Numbered from the stretch's first letter, positions 46,551 through 57,866 are shown. The stretch: DNA of 64,000 nt from Sophora flavescens (GCA_030762895.1 CM061063.1:52469196-52533195); one strand, 5' to 3'. Translations and numbers: made by a program. The notes: generated by a model not told the origin, from the letters alone.

Positions 46551-46826
46551 AGGCCAAGTTTGAGCCTGGTGGCCGAGTACGAGCCAACGGCCAAGTTCGA
46601 GCCGGTTATCTTCTAAAGGCCAAGTTTGAGCCTGGTGGCCGAGTACGAGCCAACGGCCGAGTCCGAGCCGGTTATCTTCTAAAGGCCAAGTTTGAGCCTG
46701 GTGGCCGAGTACGAGCCAACGGCCGAGTCCGAGCCGGTTATCTTCTAAAGGCCAAGTTTGAGCCTGGTGGCCGAGTACGAGCCAACGGCCGAGTCCGAGC
46801 CGGTTATCTTCTAAAGGCCAAGTTTG
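46551..46826. repeat. 66-bp tandem repeat in the spacer of the palindrome
   Basis: About four copies of a 66-bp unit containing GGCCAAGTTTGAGCCTGG, GGCCGAGTACGAGCC and GAGCCGGTTATCTTCT. Because 66 is a multiple of three, an open frame runs through on the minus strand; I do not think it is a gene. The words also occur singly in the LTR arms. Confidence 0.92.
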
Positions 46827-46952
46827 AGCCGCGAAATTATTGAAATCAAATACGAATATCAAGAAAGAACAAAGTTTGTGTGGCCGAAGAATAAGCTCGG
46901 TTTCACACTTATCAGCTCCTTCGCTTATTCAAGCTCGGAGCTCGGGGGGGCT

Positions 46953-47995
46953 TGTTGTGTACTGGCCGAGAATGTAATCCCGAGGACTTGCCTATACCTC
47001 GGGTTGACCGAGCTTACCCCGGCTATGGGCCCTAGCCCAAAGTCCTCCAGGGCCGAGGACATATCAGTACAGCTTGGATCACAGCCCGATCACTGCACTA
47101 AGCTGCAGTTGATGTATATAGTCGGGTGCTGTACTCTTTTTCCTACCTCGGTATTTTGTCCCAAAAAGGGTTTTGACCGAGGAGGTTTTAACGAGGCACA
47201 CCGCGGACTCCATCCAATAAAAGAATTTATTGCGAATATTGCTTTATTTTCTCTTATCTTGCCGAAGTATTTACTCGGCAGGCATCTTATTTTGGTGGCC
47301 GAGTTCGAGCCAGTCAAATTCTTAAGGCCAAGTTTGAGCCTGGTGGTAGAAGTGAGCCATTAAATTTCTTAAGGCCAAGTCTGAGCCTAAAGGCCGAGTT
47401 CGAGCCATTGAAATTATTAAAGGAACCGAGCACAATGCCGAAAGTAAAAATGAGGCCGAGTTCAAAGCCTTAAAATACAAAAAGGAAGGCAGGTTCGGTT
47501 GAAGTAACAGCTTGAAATAAGGAAGGAAGGAAGTCCACATGGCCGAAGTATCAGCTCGGTTTAATACTTGTCAGCTCTTTCGCTTGTTTAAGCTCAGAGC
47601 TTGGGGGGCTTGTGTACTGGCCGAGGTTATTAACCCGGCCACCGAGCCCAAGTACCCGGCCCGGTCCAGAAATTATAAAAGGGGCAGTACCCTTCATAAG
47701 AAGAGGAGACCTTTTCACTGAACAGAGGTGACTCTCCCTAAAGCGTGTTAGAGGAACTAGCGTCGACCAAGAGACTATGAAACAGTCCTTGCTCCCTAGT
47801 ACTCGTCCGACACAAAATGAAGGGATCGAGATCACCCCCCCGCCAAGGGATGAACCTAGAACTACGTCTGGCTTTGATTCCCACTGGGATACGTAGGACC
47901 GGAATCATTGAATTCTGTCAAGCCCAAATCATAAAATAACCCCCTTGGTTTCACGTTCTATGGAGATTCGGATAAAACGGATCTTGGCAGGAACA
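46953..47995 (+). repeat. Right arm: LTR in plus orientation
   Basis: It runs from TGTTGTGTACTGGCC to GGCAGGAACA, with TATAAAA at 47674-47680 followed by an R/U5-like region. It is the inverted copy of 45283-46308 with small indels. Confidence 0.88.
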
Positions 47996-48590
47996 AATCT
48001 ATTTTGCTGCAGCAAATCTGCAGACAATTCTAAGAGCCCTTCAAGTGCCTCAGCTCCCTGCCTGGAAGATTTAACATCCAAAGTTTCCTTTTCTGGCATT
48101 TCGTCTTTGGATAACTGCTATGGCATATAACATGGATGACATCATCAAAAGCTGGAGGAAGATGGGCAGCAGCTGGCCTTTCTGGTGCTGGATTCTGTAA
48201 AACTCTTCTTGCAAAACTCTCTGGCTTGAAATTTTAGTAGAGATAAGAATAGGAGCAGTTTCAGTCACTGATGACAGTTCCTTTTATGGTGTTGCTTGTG
48301 TTCTCCTCGACTGCTCCTTCAACTGAATTGCATTCACCTGCACTCCATGACATTAAAACCAGTATAAGAAAGAACCTCGTAAGCATTCAGAATGAGAGGA
48401 TCCCATGTTACTTCCAATTTGTAAGCATATCAAAACTTGATGTCGTCTTTATCAACAATTGCATGCTAAAGTTTTCTTCCTTGACAAGCTCATGGTTTCT
48501 AGCCTTCCTGGGGTTCTGCCCTGTCTTCTCAAAGGATGTTCCAATCTTAGAGTTGTAGAAATATTGGGCATCCCAGCTGCATTCTTAATT
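47996..48590 (-). pseudogene. NEK kinase gene fragment, upstream part (captured)
   Basis: On the minus strand one reads, with frame changes, ESFARRVLQNPAPERP, HLPPAFDDVIHVI, then a deletion and shift. After it come KETLDVKSSRQ and AEALEGLLELSADLLQQNR, where the palindrome interrupts the exon. These are motifs of the regulatory C-terminal half of plant NEK kinases. Farther upstream (48250-48590) NISTTLRLEHPLRRQGRTPG may belong to the same gene, less certainly. The order and strand agree with the fragment at 45151-45282. It lies inside CACTA C, between CACTA D and the Tnt1-type copia. Confidence 0.75.
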
Positions 48591-48851
48591 TTTCTCTCAT
48601 TCTTCTGTTTTATCCCTTGAGTTTCTGTTTGTTTTTATCCGTGCCACCTTGTATTTTATTTCTCTTTTCTCTGATAAAACTTCTCTTTTCTATAAAAGGG
48701 GAGATGAGGTTTTTAGAAACCTTTTTTTCTACTTGATGCCTCAGATATTAGCAAAATAGACTAAAATCAGTTCTAAGAATAAAATGAGCCCATTTGAACC
48801 AAGTTTCTTTTTTTTTGTGTGTAAGCCAGCCTTCATGGACTAAGTTCTTAT
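48591..48851. other. Probable captured non-coding sequence
   Basis: T-rich sequence without recognised coding, between the NEK fragment and the copia insertion; it ends with the 5-bp target CTTAT. Confidence 0.4.
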
Positions 48852-49313
48852 TGTTGGAGATCCGGCCAAAAGTCTAAATCATTAAATGCAAATTGTTGAA
48901 AGTTGTCCAACCTCCGACCACTCATATTCAATGCATCTCTTTTTGCTTCTATAAATAGAAGCATTTGAGATGAAGGAAGAGGCACCAATCCTCACATTCA
49001 AGAGAGAAGAGTAATGAGAGAAAAATTAGAGAGAGCCTTAGAGAGAGTTTTCTAAGAGAGAAAAATAGTGAGCCGATTTGTGAGTGTTATCCACAAATTG
49101 AGGATACAATATTCTTGTATTTTTGTATTCCCATTATTGTTATAGTGGAAGTTTAAGCGGCCTACGGGTCCCGTGGTTTTTTTCCTTGCTCACATTGAGG
49201 AGGTTTTTCCACGCTAAAAATTGTCCGGTGTTATTACACTTATTTTTACGCTTCCGCTTAGTACCTATTTTTGAGTTCACAGAGGAGGAAAATTATGCTG
49301 GTATTTCCCAACA
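48852..49313 (+). repeat. 5' LTR of Tnt1-type copia
   Basis: The TATA box TATAAATAG lies at 48950-48958, followed by a GAGAGA-rich leader. The LTR ends CCCAACA next to the primer site GTGGTATCAGAGC. Confidence 0.9.
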
Positions 49314-49652
49314 GTGGTATCAGAGCTCTCAGGGCTCTGGAGTACTAGGTGTCGGATTTATAAGAAAATTCTTAGTATGCTCTGTGGCTGCAGCATTGTC
49401 TGATCTTCCACATCAGAAAAGGATTTTTTTATTTGTTGGAATTTATTGTGGTACTGTGAAAGTGCATGCTTAGGTAAGTTCTGGCTAAGGAAAGACTTGG
49501 TATTTAAGAGCGTCTTTTGACCCACCTCTCTTTCCTGGGAACTTCCTCGGTACGTTTTTCACCTAGTACAATAAATTCCAGCATTCGGTCCTAGTCTCCT
49601 TTTTCGTCGGAACCCAATTGATTGGAAGAGCTATTGGCCTGTGTAACTCAAG

Positions 49653-50396
49653 ATGGAGGGAGCTGTCACTCATGATGGAGATATGTTCAAGCTAACTGCA
49701 GATAACTACTCCTATTGGAAGCCGATGATGGAAGATCATCTATACTGCAAAGATCTGTATTTGCCAATCACCCAGAAGGAGATGCCGAAGGATATGCCAG
49801 AAGTGAAGACTGATAAAGATTGGGAGCTTCAAAATCGGAAAGCGGTGGCTATGATCCGAAAATTTATTGATCGAAGCTTGTTCGAGCATGTATCAACTTA
49901 TACCAATGCGTATGAGTTGTGGACGAAACTTGAATCCTTGATTCAAAAGAAGACGCCCAGGAACAAAGCCCACCTTGTCAGAAGATTGGTAAAGCTGGAG
50001 TACATGAACGGTAAAAATATGATCGAGCATCTGAACACATTCAAAGGCATTGTTAATCAATTAACAAAGGCAGGCATGAGTGTTGATGATGAATTGCAAA
50101 CTCTTCTACTCCTCAGTTCTCTACCTGAGAGTTGGGACACGCTAGTTGTCACTCTCAGCAACTCTGCTCCAGACGGAAAACTTAGCATGGATTTCACATT
50201 GCATTGCTTGCTAAATGAAGAGTCAAGATGGAGGGAGAGAGGCTTGAAAAGTCAGTTCGAAGCCAATGTTGTTGAAAATAGAGGAAGGAGTAATAATCGT
50301 GGAAAAGTAATCCGTGGAAAATCACAATGTATAACCAAATCTAGAAACAGGCTAGTATGTTATTACTGTGGCAAACCAGGCCAACATAAAGCCTGA
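49653..50396 (+). pseudogene. gag of Tnt1-type copia, frameshifted in the zinc knuckle
   Basis: The 247-codon frame has the copia capsid-type fold signature: NYSYWKPMMEDHLYCKDLYL, KAHLVRRLVKLEYMNGKNMI, LLLLSSLPESWDTLVVTLSN. It ends inside the zinc knuckle as CYYCGKPGQHKA, because one extra A near 50381 shifts the frame. The overlapping frame completes the knuckle with IKPEC and continues into pol. In intact relatives gag and pol are one frame, so this is a single disabling mutation. Confidence 0.88.
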
Positions 50397-53300
50397 GTGT
50401 AGATTCTTGAAGAGGGATCAGCAGGCTGGAACAGTCCACCCTGACCAGATTGATCCAAAGAAGAAGAAAGAAGATGGATCAACTACTGCAGTGACCTCGA
50501 ATGATGAGAATATATTTCTTGTCGGAGAAGAAAATTATCTAAATATTGCATCCGATGATTGCATATGGATAATTGACTCAGGAGCATATTTCCACGTCAC
50601 ACCTCATGAAGAATTCTTCTCATCATACCAAAGAGGAGATTTTGGTACGGTGAAGATGGGAAACCATGTCACAAGCAAAATCGTCGGTATTGGCGAAGTA
50701 TCTTTGATGACAGAGAATGGAAACAAGCTTGTGCTGAAAGAGGTCAGACATGTACCTGAGATGCGTCTGAACCTTATCTCAGTTGGAAAGCTAGATGAAG
50801 CCGGGATGATAAACCAATTTGGTGCCGGCAGATGGAAACTCAGCCAAGGAAGCATGACTGTTGCTCGCGGCAGAAAGGAAGGCTCCTTGTATATCATGCA
50901 TGGAAAGATATGCATGGGGGAGACAAATGTTGCGCAAGACGCAAGAAAATAATTGTGGCACAAACGCTTGGGTCACATGAGCGAGAAAAATTTGGAGATC
51001 CTCGCAAAAGATCACCTTCCAAAAATAAAAGGGCAACCACTTGAATCCTGTGAAAACTGCTTAGCAGGCAAGCAACACAAAGTATCTTTCAAAAGTTCAG
51101 ATAATGCAAGAAGAAGAAAGCAGATTCTGGATCTTGTCCATTCAAATGTTTGCTCAACATCTGAAAAATCCCTTGGTGGTGCTCAATACTTCGTTACCTT
51201 CATTGATGATCACTCCAGGAAGTTGTGGGTGTATCCATTGAAGACGAAAGATCAAGTTCTTCAAGCTTTCAAGGAGTTTCATGCTTCAGTAGAACAAGCA
51301 TCTGGAAGAAAGCTGAAATGCTTGAGAACAGATAATGGCGGAGAGTATCTTGGCCCATTTGAAGCATACTGTAAAGCTCATGGGATAAGACACGAGAAAG
51401 TTCCTCCCAAAACACCTCAGATGAATGGTGTAGCGGAGAGGATGAACAGAACGATTGCAGAGAAAGTCAGGAACATGCTTTCTCACGCAAAACTCCTAAA
51501 GTCATTCAGGCGAAGCGATGAAAGCAGCTTTGTTGATTTGATCAATCTAACTCCTTCAAGAGCGTTAGATGGAAAGATACCCGATGAGGTATGGTCTAGA
51601 AAAAGAGCTTCCTATGGTCAACTGAGAGTCTTCGGATGTAGGGCATTTGTTCACATTCTGAAAGATGAAAGAGCAAAGCTTGATGCTAAGACGAAAGAAT
51701 GTATATACCTTGGTACACCAAGAGATGAACCTGGCTTCAGATTATGGGATCCTGCAAACAAGAAGATTGTTCGAAGCAGAGATGTGGTGTTCTTTGAAGA
51801 TCAGACGATCCAAGACATCAAGCAATCTGAGAAGCCAAAGCACAGAGTGATTTCTGATTCAATTCCCATTGTGATACCCAATTCAGGGGGAGAGATTCCT
51901 GAAAGAAATGATGAACCTGATCAGACTGAGCAACCTGACAATGCAGAACAGACAATGCAAGAAGAACAGATCGAGACTGATGAGGTAGAGCAAGAACCTC
52001 AAATCAGAAGATCAACGAGAGCCAGACAACCATCAAGAAGATACTATTCAGATGAATATGTCACTCTCACTGATGAAGGGGAACCTCAAAGCTTTGTGGA
52101 AGCCATTGAGATGAATGATAATGATAAATGGTTGCAAGCTATGGAAGAAGAGATGCAGTCCCTGAAGGAGAATCAGACGTATGACCTGGTGAGATTACCA
52201 GACAGGCGAAAGGCATTGAAAAACAAATGGGTGTTCAAGCTCAAGACTGAAGAGAACAACCCAAACCCCAGATACAAAGCAAGGATTGTTGTAAAGGGGT
52301 GCAACCAGAAGAAAGGCATAGATTTCGAGGAAATCTTCTCACCAGTGGTGAAGATGACATCTATTAGAGCAATTCTCGGTCTAGCTGCAAAACTAGACTT
52401 GGAGATTGAACAGCTCGATGTAAAAACAGCATTCTTACATGGAGACCTAGAGGAAGAAATTTATATGGAGCAACCAGAAGGTTTTGCAGAACCAGGCAAG
52501 GAACACCTAGTGTGTCGTCTGAAGAAAAGTCTCTATGGTCTGAAGCAAGCTTCAAGACAGTGGTACAAGAAGTTTGATCTCTTCATGACCCAACACAATT
52601 TCAAGAAGACCTCCGCAGACCATTGTGTGTTTGTGAAGAACTATGAGAATGGTGAATCCATCATACTTCTGTTGTATGTTGATGATATGCTCATTGTTGG
52701 GAAAGACAAGGCGAAAATAGTTGCTCTCAAGAAGGCATTGAGCAAGTCCTTTGCCATGAAGGATTTGGGTGCAGTGAAGAAGATTCTTGGGATGAAAATC
52801 ACTAGAGATCGTTCTAGAAGAATTCTGTGGATGTCACAAGAAGACTATATCAAGAAAGTTCTTGAAAGGTTCAACATGCATAATGCCAAACCTATGCATA
52901 TTCCATTACCTGATCATCTCAAACTGAATAGGACTCAATGTCTAGGGAATGAAGAAGAAAAAGAAGAAATGAGCAAGGTGCCCTATTCTTCAGCAGTGGG
53001 TAGTCTTATGTATGCTATGGTCTGTACAAGACCAGACATTGCTTATGCTTTCGGAGTTGTGAGTAGATTCCTATCAAATCCAGGAAAGGAGCACTGGAAT
53101 GCAGTGAAATGGATACTACGGTATCTGAAGGGAACTGCCAAAAGCTGTTTGTGTTTTGGCAATGGAAATTTAAAGCTTCTTGGATACTCAGATGCAGATA
53201 TGGCAGGAGATGTGGATTCCAGAAAGTCTACATCAGGATACCTGATTACTTTTGCAGGGGGAGCTATCTCTTGGCAGTCAAGACTACAAAAGTGCATTGC

Positions 53301-53646
53301 TTTAAGCACTACAGAAGCAGAATTCATCGCAATCACCGAAGGTTGCAAAGAGATCTTGTGGATGAAGAAGTTCCTACAAGAGTTAGGACAGGATCGGGAA
53401 AGTTATATTCTCTATTGCGACAGTCAAAGCGCAATCCATCTCAGCAAGAACTCGACATTTCATTCAAGGTCGAAACACATCGACGTAAGGTATCACTGGA
53501 TCCGTGATGTGTTAGAAAGTAAACTGCTGCAGATTGAGAAAATACACACAAAAGATAACGGGGCAGATATGATGACAAAAGCTCTACCAAAAGAGAAGTT
53601 AGAAGTCTGTGAAGAAGTTGCAGGCTTAGTATCAACCCCAAACTGA
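50368..53646 (+). pseudogene. pol of Tnt1-type copia (PR, IN, RT, RNase H), one stop
   Basis: After the knuckle end come the protease (WIIDSGAYFHVTPHEEFF; the usual Ala after DSG is retained), a TAA stop at 50950-50952, then GAG-pre-integrase (LWHKRLGHMSEKNLEIL). The integrase core has FVTFIDDHSRKLWVY, LRTDNGGEYLGPF and PQMNGVAERMNRT, giving D, D and E. RT shows LDVKTAFLHGDLEEEIYMEQ and YVDDMLIVG; RNase H shows YSDADMAGDVDSRKSTSGY and IHTKDNGADMMTKALP; the end is at 53646. About ten codons at 51508-51540 (RRSDESSFV) are an out-of-frame reading of the usual GEAMK segment, restored by a compensating indel. Apart from that and the stop, pol is open for 897 codons. Confidence 0.93.
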
Positions 53647-53683
53647 TTCAAGGATATTTTCCCTTTGGCTGGAGGGGGAGAAT

Positions 53684-54148
53684 TGTTGGAGATCCAGCCA
53701 AAAGTCCAAATCATTAAATGCAAATTGTTGAAAGTTGTCCAACCTCCAACCACTCATATTCAATGCATCTCTTTTTGCTTCTATAAATAGAAGCATTTGA
53801 GATGAAGGAAGAGGCACCAATCCTCACATTCAAGAGAGAAGAGTAGTGAGAGAAAAATTAGAGAGAGCCTTAGAGAGAGTTTTCTAAGAGAGAAAAATAG
53901 TGAGCCAATTTGTGAGTGTTATCCACAAATTGAGGATACAATATTCTTGTATTTTTGTATTCCCATTATTGTTATAGTGGAAGTTTAAGCGGCCTACGGG
54001 TCCCGTGGTTTTTTTTCCTTGCTCACATTGAGGAGGTTTTTCCACGCTAAAAATTGTCCGGTGTTATTACACTTATTTTTACGTTTCCGCTTAGTGTCTA
54101 TTTTTGAGTTCACGAGAGGAGGAAAATTATCTTTGGTATTTCCCAACA
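53684..54148 (+). repeat. 3' LTR of Tnt1-type copia
   Basis: It matches 48852-49313 with about a dozen differences and ends CCCAACA, followed by the CTTAT duplication. Confidence 0.9.
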
Positions 54149-54153
54149 CTTAT

Positions 54154-54531
54154 ATACTTAAACTTTTAAGATTTGGAACCTATATGCTAAAGGCTAAAGC
54201 CAGCCTTCACGACCAAAAATCTGTGAGATCTAACAGACCAAAAATGATCTTGTGTGCTTTGAGGAACCAAATGCTGCCTAGAATCTTGAAGATGATGATA
54301 GAAAATGCTGCCTGGGATAGGAAACCGAGAAATATCAAGATACAGTAGCAATTTCAATTTCAATAAAGATACAAAGTCATAATTTCAATTTCAAGATTAG
54401 GACGTACAATATGCAAAGAGCATTCACACATTTAAATTCTGCACAATATATCATATCTGGATACAACTCCAATTGCAAGAAAGTCAATAACAACAATTTA
54501 AAATTCTGCACAATATATCACACTTTTACTG
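54154..54531. other. CACTA C interior between copia and Mutator-like element
   Basis: This resumes the sequence broken by the copia (TATACTTAAAC...). No coding feature is recognised; a plus-strand frame at 54019-54348 is mostly LTR. Confidence 0.4.
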
Positions 54532-54540
54532 GGTTTTTCA

Positions 54541-57067
54541 ACAAACTGGGTTTTTTTTAGAAACTATTTACCACTTTAGGGTTATTATCAAATTATTTAT
54601 CAATAGGGGATCGTTTTGGACACGTAGCATATTTTATTATTTTTCAATCTGACGGGTCAAAGACGCCACCGCAGATGGCGCCTTTGAAGGCGTCACTGCA
54701 GTTGGCGCCTACCTATAAACAAAAAAAAAAAGTCAAAAGGGGAGGCGCCACTGCAAATGGCGCCTTCCCCTGCAGTGACACCTCCCCTGCAGTGTATCAC
54801 ATGGCACTGCAGGGGGGCCTCCAACCAAAAATTGGATGCCTGCAATTTTAAAAGAACAACGCTACAATTTTGAAGGAACAACGCTACAAAAAAAATTATA
54901 CTATAAGTATAGGGAGTAACGATGACATTAATGATAAAGTATCTATTTAAAACAACAAGAGACAATAAAAAAAATCTCGTAATAATGAGTAGCAAATAAT
55001 ATCACAGGAGCCATAAAAAAATAATAGCAATAACAATTTACACCAATAAATATTCATCAATTATTACAGTAGTAAAAAAAATTTTATTTGGATCAGACTT
55101 TCCTCGGGCATCTACTAATCAAAATTGAGTGTGATACAATATTTTATCAATACACAAGTCTGGTTCTTATTTGGAATTTTTAATTGAATTCATTTAAGTT
55201 TAAATATAATTTGCTCCTATCATTTTATAATTATTGAATTATACTTTCATTCAATTTATTTGCAAAATTAATTCACATACTTGGATGGTACAAATGCCGA
55301 GAAAATTAAATATTCTTGTTTTTACAGTTTGCTTGTTATTAGTTTAAAATTTTAAGGGAAATTCTCCTTATGTCATTTTAACATAATGGAACTCTGGTGA
55401 GAGCATTGCAGAAGATCTCCGGAGTGAATTTAAGAAGATGAGTTTGTCTGAAAATGAAAAAAGCCATCCTGAAAATGAAAAAAACCATCCTTCAAACGAA
55501 TATAATCGTTAGTTATATCTTAATCTGATTTTTAATATAAGGATTATTATTAAAATATTGAAAATATATATTAAAGTAATAATAAAATTAAAGTAATAAT
55601 CGATGTGGTTAAATCATGGACATAATAAAATTGAAGTTTGCAGGTTTATAGCTGCAATGAGTCCATCCCTGTCACTTTCACTCGTTTTAAACTAATAACA
55701 AGCAAACTGTAAAAACAAGAATATGTAAATTAATTTTCTGGCATTTGTACCATCCAAGTATGTGAATTATTTTAATATATTATTTTTAATAAACTAAATT
55801 TATTTTGGTTTTAATTATAAATAATATATTATTTATAAATTATTAAAATAATGTGTACATTAATAATTTATTTTTATATAGGTATGTGTTATAAGTATTA
55901 AGTAATTTAAATAATAATTTAATATTATAAATTTTAATATAATAAATTATTAAAATAGATTTTAAAAAAATAAATTATTGGTATCATAATTTTTTTATTG
56001 AAATTAAAATTATTAAAATACTAATCAATATATAAATTATAAAATTAAAATCGTTACTTTATTATTTAAAATTTAATAAACTAAAAAACTAATATTTTAT
56101 ATCGTGATGTCAAATGAGTTTACTATTAATGTGATTCATATAAATAGTAAAGTCATGGCTACGGACACGCTTTCCCGCTAGGTGTAAGGAATGATTAGAT
56201 ATTGTGGTAAATCCAACACGACACATGACCTAAGGAAAATAAATAATATTTGACAATATGAAAGTTAATGTGGCAAAGGAAACGTAAATATTATTATTAA
56301 CATAAAATTAGTGGATTTGTCACATCAGTCACACATATTGCCACAATATCTAATCATAAGTCTATTTTGTTGTTTTAAATAGATATTTTATCATTAATGT
56401 CATCGTTACTCCCTATATTTATAGTATAATTTTTTTGTCGCGTTGTTCTTTTAAAATTGCAGGTGACTTTCTTTTAATTCTTATAAGGTAATTTTTTTTT
56501 TACTACTGTAATAATTGATGAATATTTATTGGTATAAATTGTTATTGCTATTATTTTTTTATGGCTCCTGTGATATTATTTGCTACTCATTATTACGGGA
56601 TTTTTTTTATTGCCTCTTGGTGTTTTAAATAGATACTTTATCATTAATGTCATCGTTACTCCCTATACTTATAGTATAATTTTTTTTGTAGCGTTGTTCC
56701 TTTAAAATTGTAGCGTTGTTCTTTTAAAATTGCAGGCGTCCAATTTTTGGTTGGGGGGCCCCTGCAGTGCCACGTGATACACTGCAGGGGGATGTGCCAC
56801 TGCAGGAGAAGGCGCCATTTGCAGTGGCGCCTCCCCTTTTGACTTTTTTTTATTTTATAGGTAGGCGCCAACTGCAATGGCGCCTTTGAGGCGCCAACTG
56901 CAATGGCGCCTTTGAGGCGCCATTGCAGTTGGCGCCTTTGACCTGTCAGATTGAAAAATAATAAAATATGCCACGTGTCCAAAACAATCCCCCATTGATA
57001 AATAGTTTCATAATAACTCTAAACTGGTAAATAGTTTCTAAAAGAACCCAGTTTGGTCAAAAACCCC
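54541..57067. mobile_element. Mutator-like long-TIR element, 9-bp TSD ACTTTTACT
   Basis: The ends are GGGTTTTTCAACAAACTGGG and, complemented, GGGGTTTTTGACCAAACTGG. ACTTTTACT flanks both (54532-54540, 57068-57076), the 9-bp duplication of Mutator-like elements. The inverted arms extend over 400 bp, with repeated GGCGCC(N)nGGCGCC words near 54660-54780 and 56800-56940. A second inner inverted pair lies at about 55255-55345 and 55680-55765. The right arm carries an internal direct repeat (about 56370-56461 and 56617-56713). No transposase is present. Confidence 0.82.
56190..56356. mobile_element. Small MITE inside the Mutator-like element
   Basis: The inverted ends TGATTAGATATTGTGGTAA and (complement) TGATTAGATATTGTGGCAA face each other across about 130 bp. 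No clear target duplication was seen. Confidence 0.5.
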
Positions 57068-57419
57068 ACTTTTACTACCTTATGCTTTACGCTCTATATG
57101 CATATATAGAAGAGAATATGTACAGAGCTTGAACCTTAAAAGACAAGCACACACACATAAAGAAGTTTAGTGTTGCATACATCATATATAGTAATACTGT
57201 AACAAAGACAGCAAAAAAGACCAACAAAGATATTGCACATAAAACAAGAAAATAAAACTAACTAGAAAAAATAGCAGCAAGAGATAAGCATTATCTCTAC
57301 TCTTAAAGATCTAATACACAACAAGATCAGTCAGAGCAAATCATATAGCATAACAAATTTGGATGAATTTGGACGAAAAGGTAATCAATGAAGATAAACA
57401 AAACTTACTAGATTTGCGA

Positions 57420-57600
57420 AAAATGCAGGTCAGCTTAGGGTTGACAGAGGACCGGCGCGGTGGTCCTCGTGTGGCGGTGGTGAGTGAGAACCGAGGGTCG
57501 GCGCCGCATGAATGGGTGACAGAGAGGCCGCGCGAATGGGTGCAGAGAGGCCGAGCGAATGGGTGCAGGACGGTGGCGATGGTGAGTGGGAACCGAACGA
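57420..57600 (-). other. GC-rich leader of CACTA C
   Basis: A GC-rich block (GGTGGTCCTCGTGTGGCGG and similar) lies inside the right end. On the minus strand a donor GTAAGTTTTG (complement of about 57403-57412) follows it. Same placement as in CACTA A and D. Confidence 0.45.
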
Positions 57601-57607
57601 GTACTTA

Positions 57608-57866
57608 GTAGCGTTTGATACAAGTTTTAAAAAAGTATTTCCGGCAATGTTCGCATGGGAATAAAGTTTTCCCATATTTGTTACAAGTTTTAAAATTTTA
57701 TTCCCAGGCATAAAAGATTCCCGATAATAAAATTAGTGAATGATACTTATAAATTTGGGAAAACTCTGTTCCCATGTGTGAAGTGCGGAAACTTTATTCC
57801 CGGGAATCCCATTCCCAGAAATGTTGTTTGACTGGGAATAAAACATTCCAGATACCAAACGCCACC
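57608..57866. mobile_element. Tourist-like MITE, TSD TTA
   Basis: The ends GTAGCGTTTGATACAAG and (complement) GGTGGCGTTTGGTATCTGG are flanked by TTA at 57605-57607 and 57867-57869, as in PIF/Harbinger-derived MITEs. The 259-bp body has TTATTCCCAG / GGGAATAAA words and no coding. Confidence 0.75.

Larger units (their letters stand above)
45283..47995. mobile_element. Palindromic element: two inverted LTRs with 5-bp TSD AATCT
   Basis: The element starts TGTTCCTGCCAAGATCCG at 45283 and ends with the exact complement at 47995. Two nearly identical ~1.03 kb arms (45283-46308 and 46953-47995) point outward around a 644-bp spacer. Each arm has TG...CA ends, a TATAAAA box and the plant gypsy LTR words (TTTTGTCCCAAAAAGG, TTTTAACGAGGCA, GGATACGTAGGAC). 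AATCT flanks the whole unit (45278-45282, 47996-48000), and removing unit and one copy restores the NEK exon frame. An integrase-type target duplication around two U5 ends is unusual. No coding region is present. Confidence 0.85.
48852..54148 (+). mobile_element. Tnt1-type copia retrotransposon, nearly complete, TSD CTTAT
   Basis: LTRs of about 462 and 465 bp (48852-49313, 53684-54148) run TGTTGGAGATCC to TTTCCCAACA and differ at about a dozen positions by eye, so insertion was recent. CTTAT flanks the element (48847-48851, 54149-54153). It has a primer site after the 5' LTR, a purine tract GGAGGGGGAGAA before the 3' LTR, and gag-PR-IN-RT-RNase H in the copia order. One frameshift in gag and one stop in pol separate it from an open polyprotein. 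It is nested in CACTA C beside the captured NEK fragment. Confidence 0.93.

Noticed and set aside
46458..46862. 134-codon repetitive protein
   Set aside because: A by-product of a 66-bp tandem repeat within a non-coding spacer.
53109..53507. 132-codon frame overlapping pol
   Set aside because: Alternative frame inside the RNase H region of the Tnt1-type copia.
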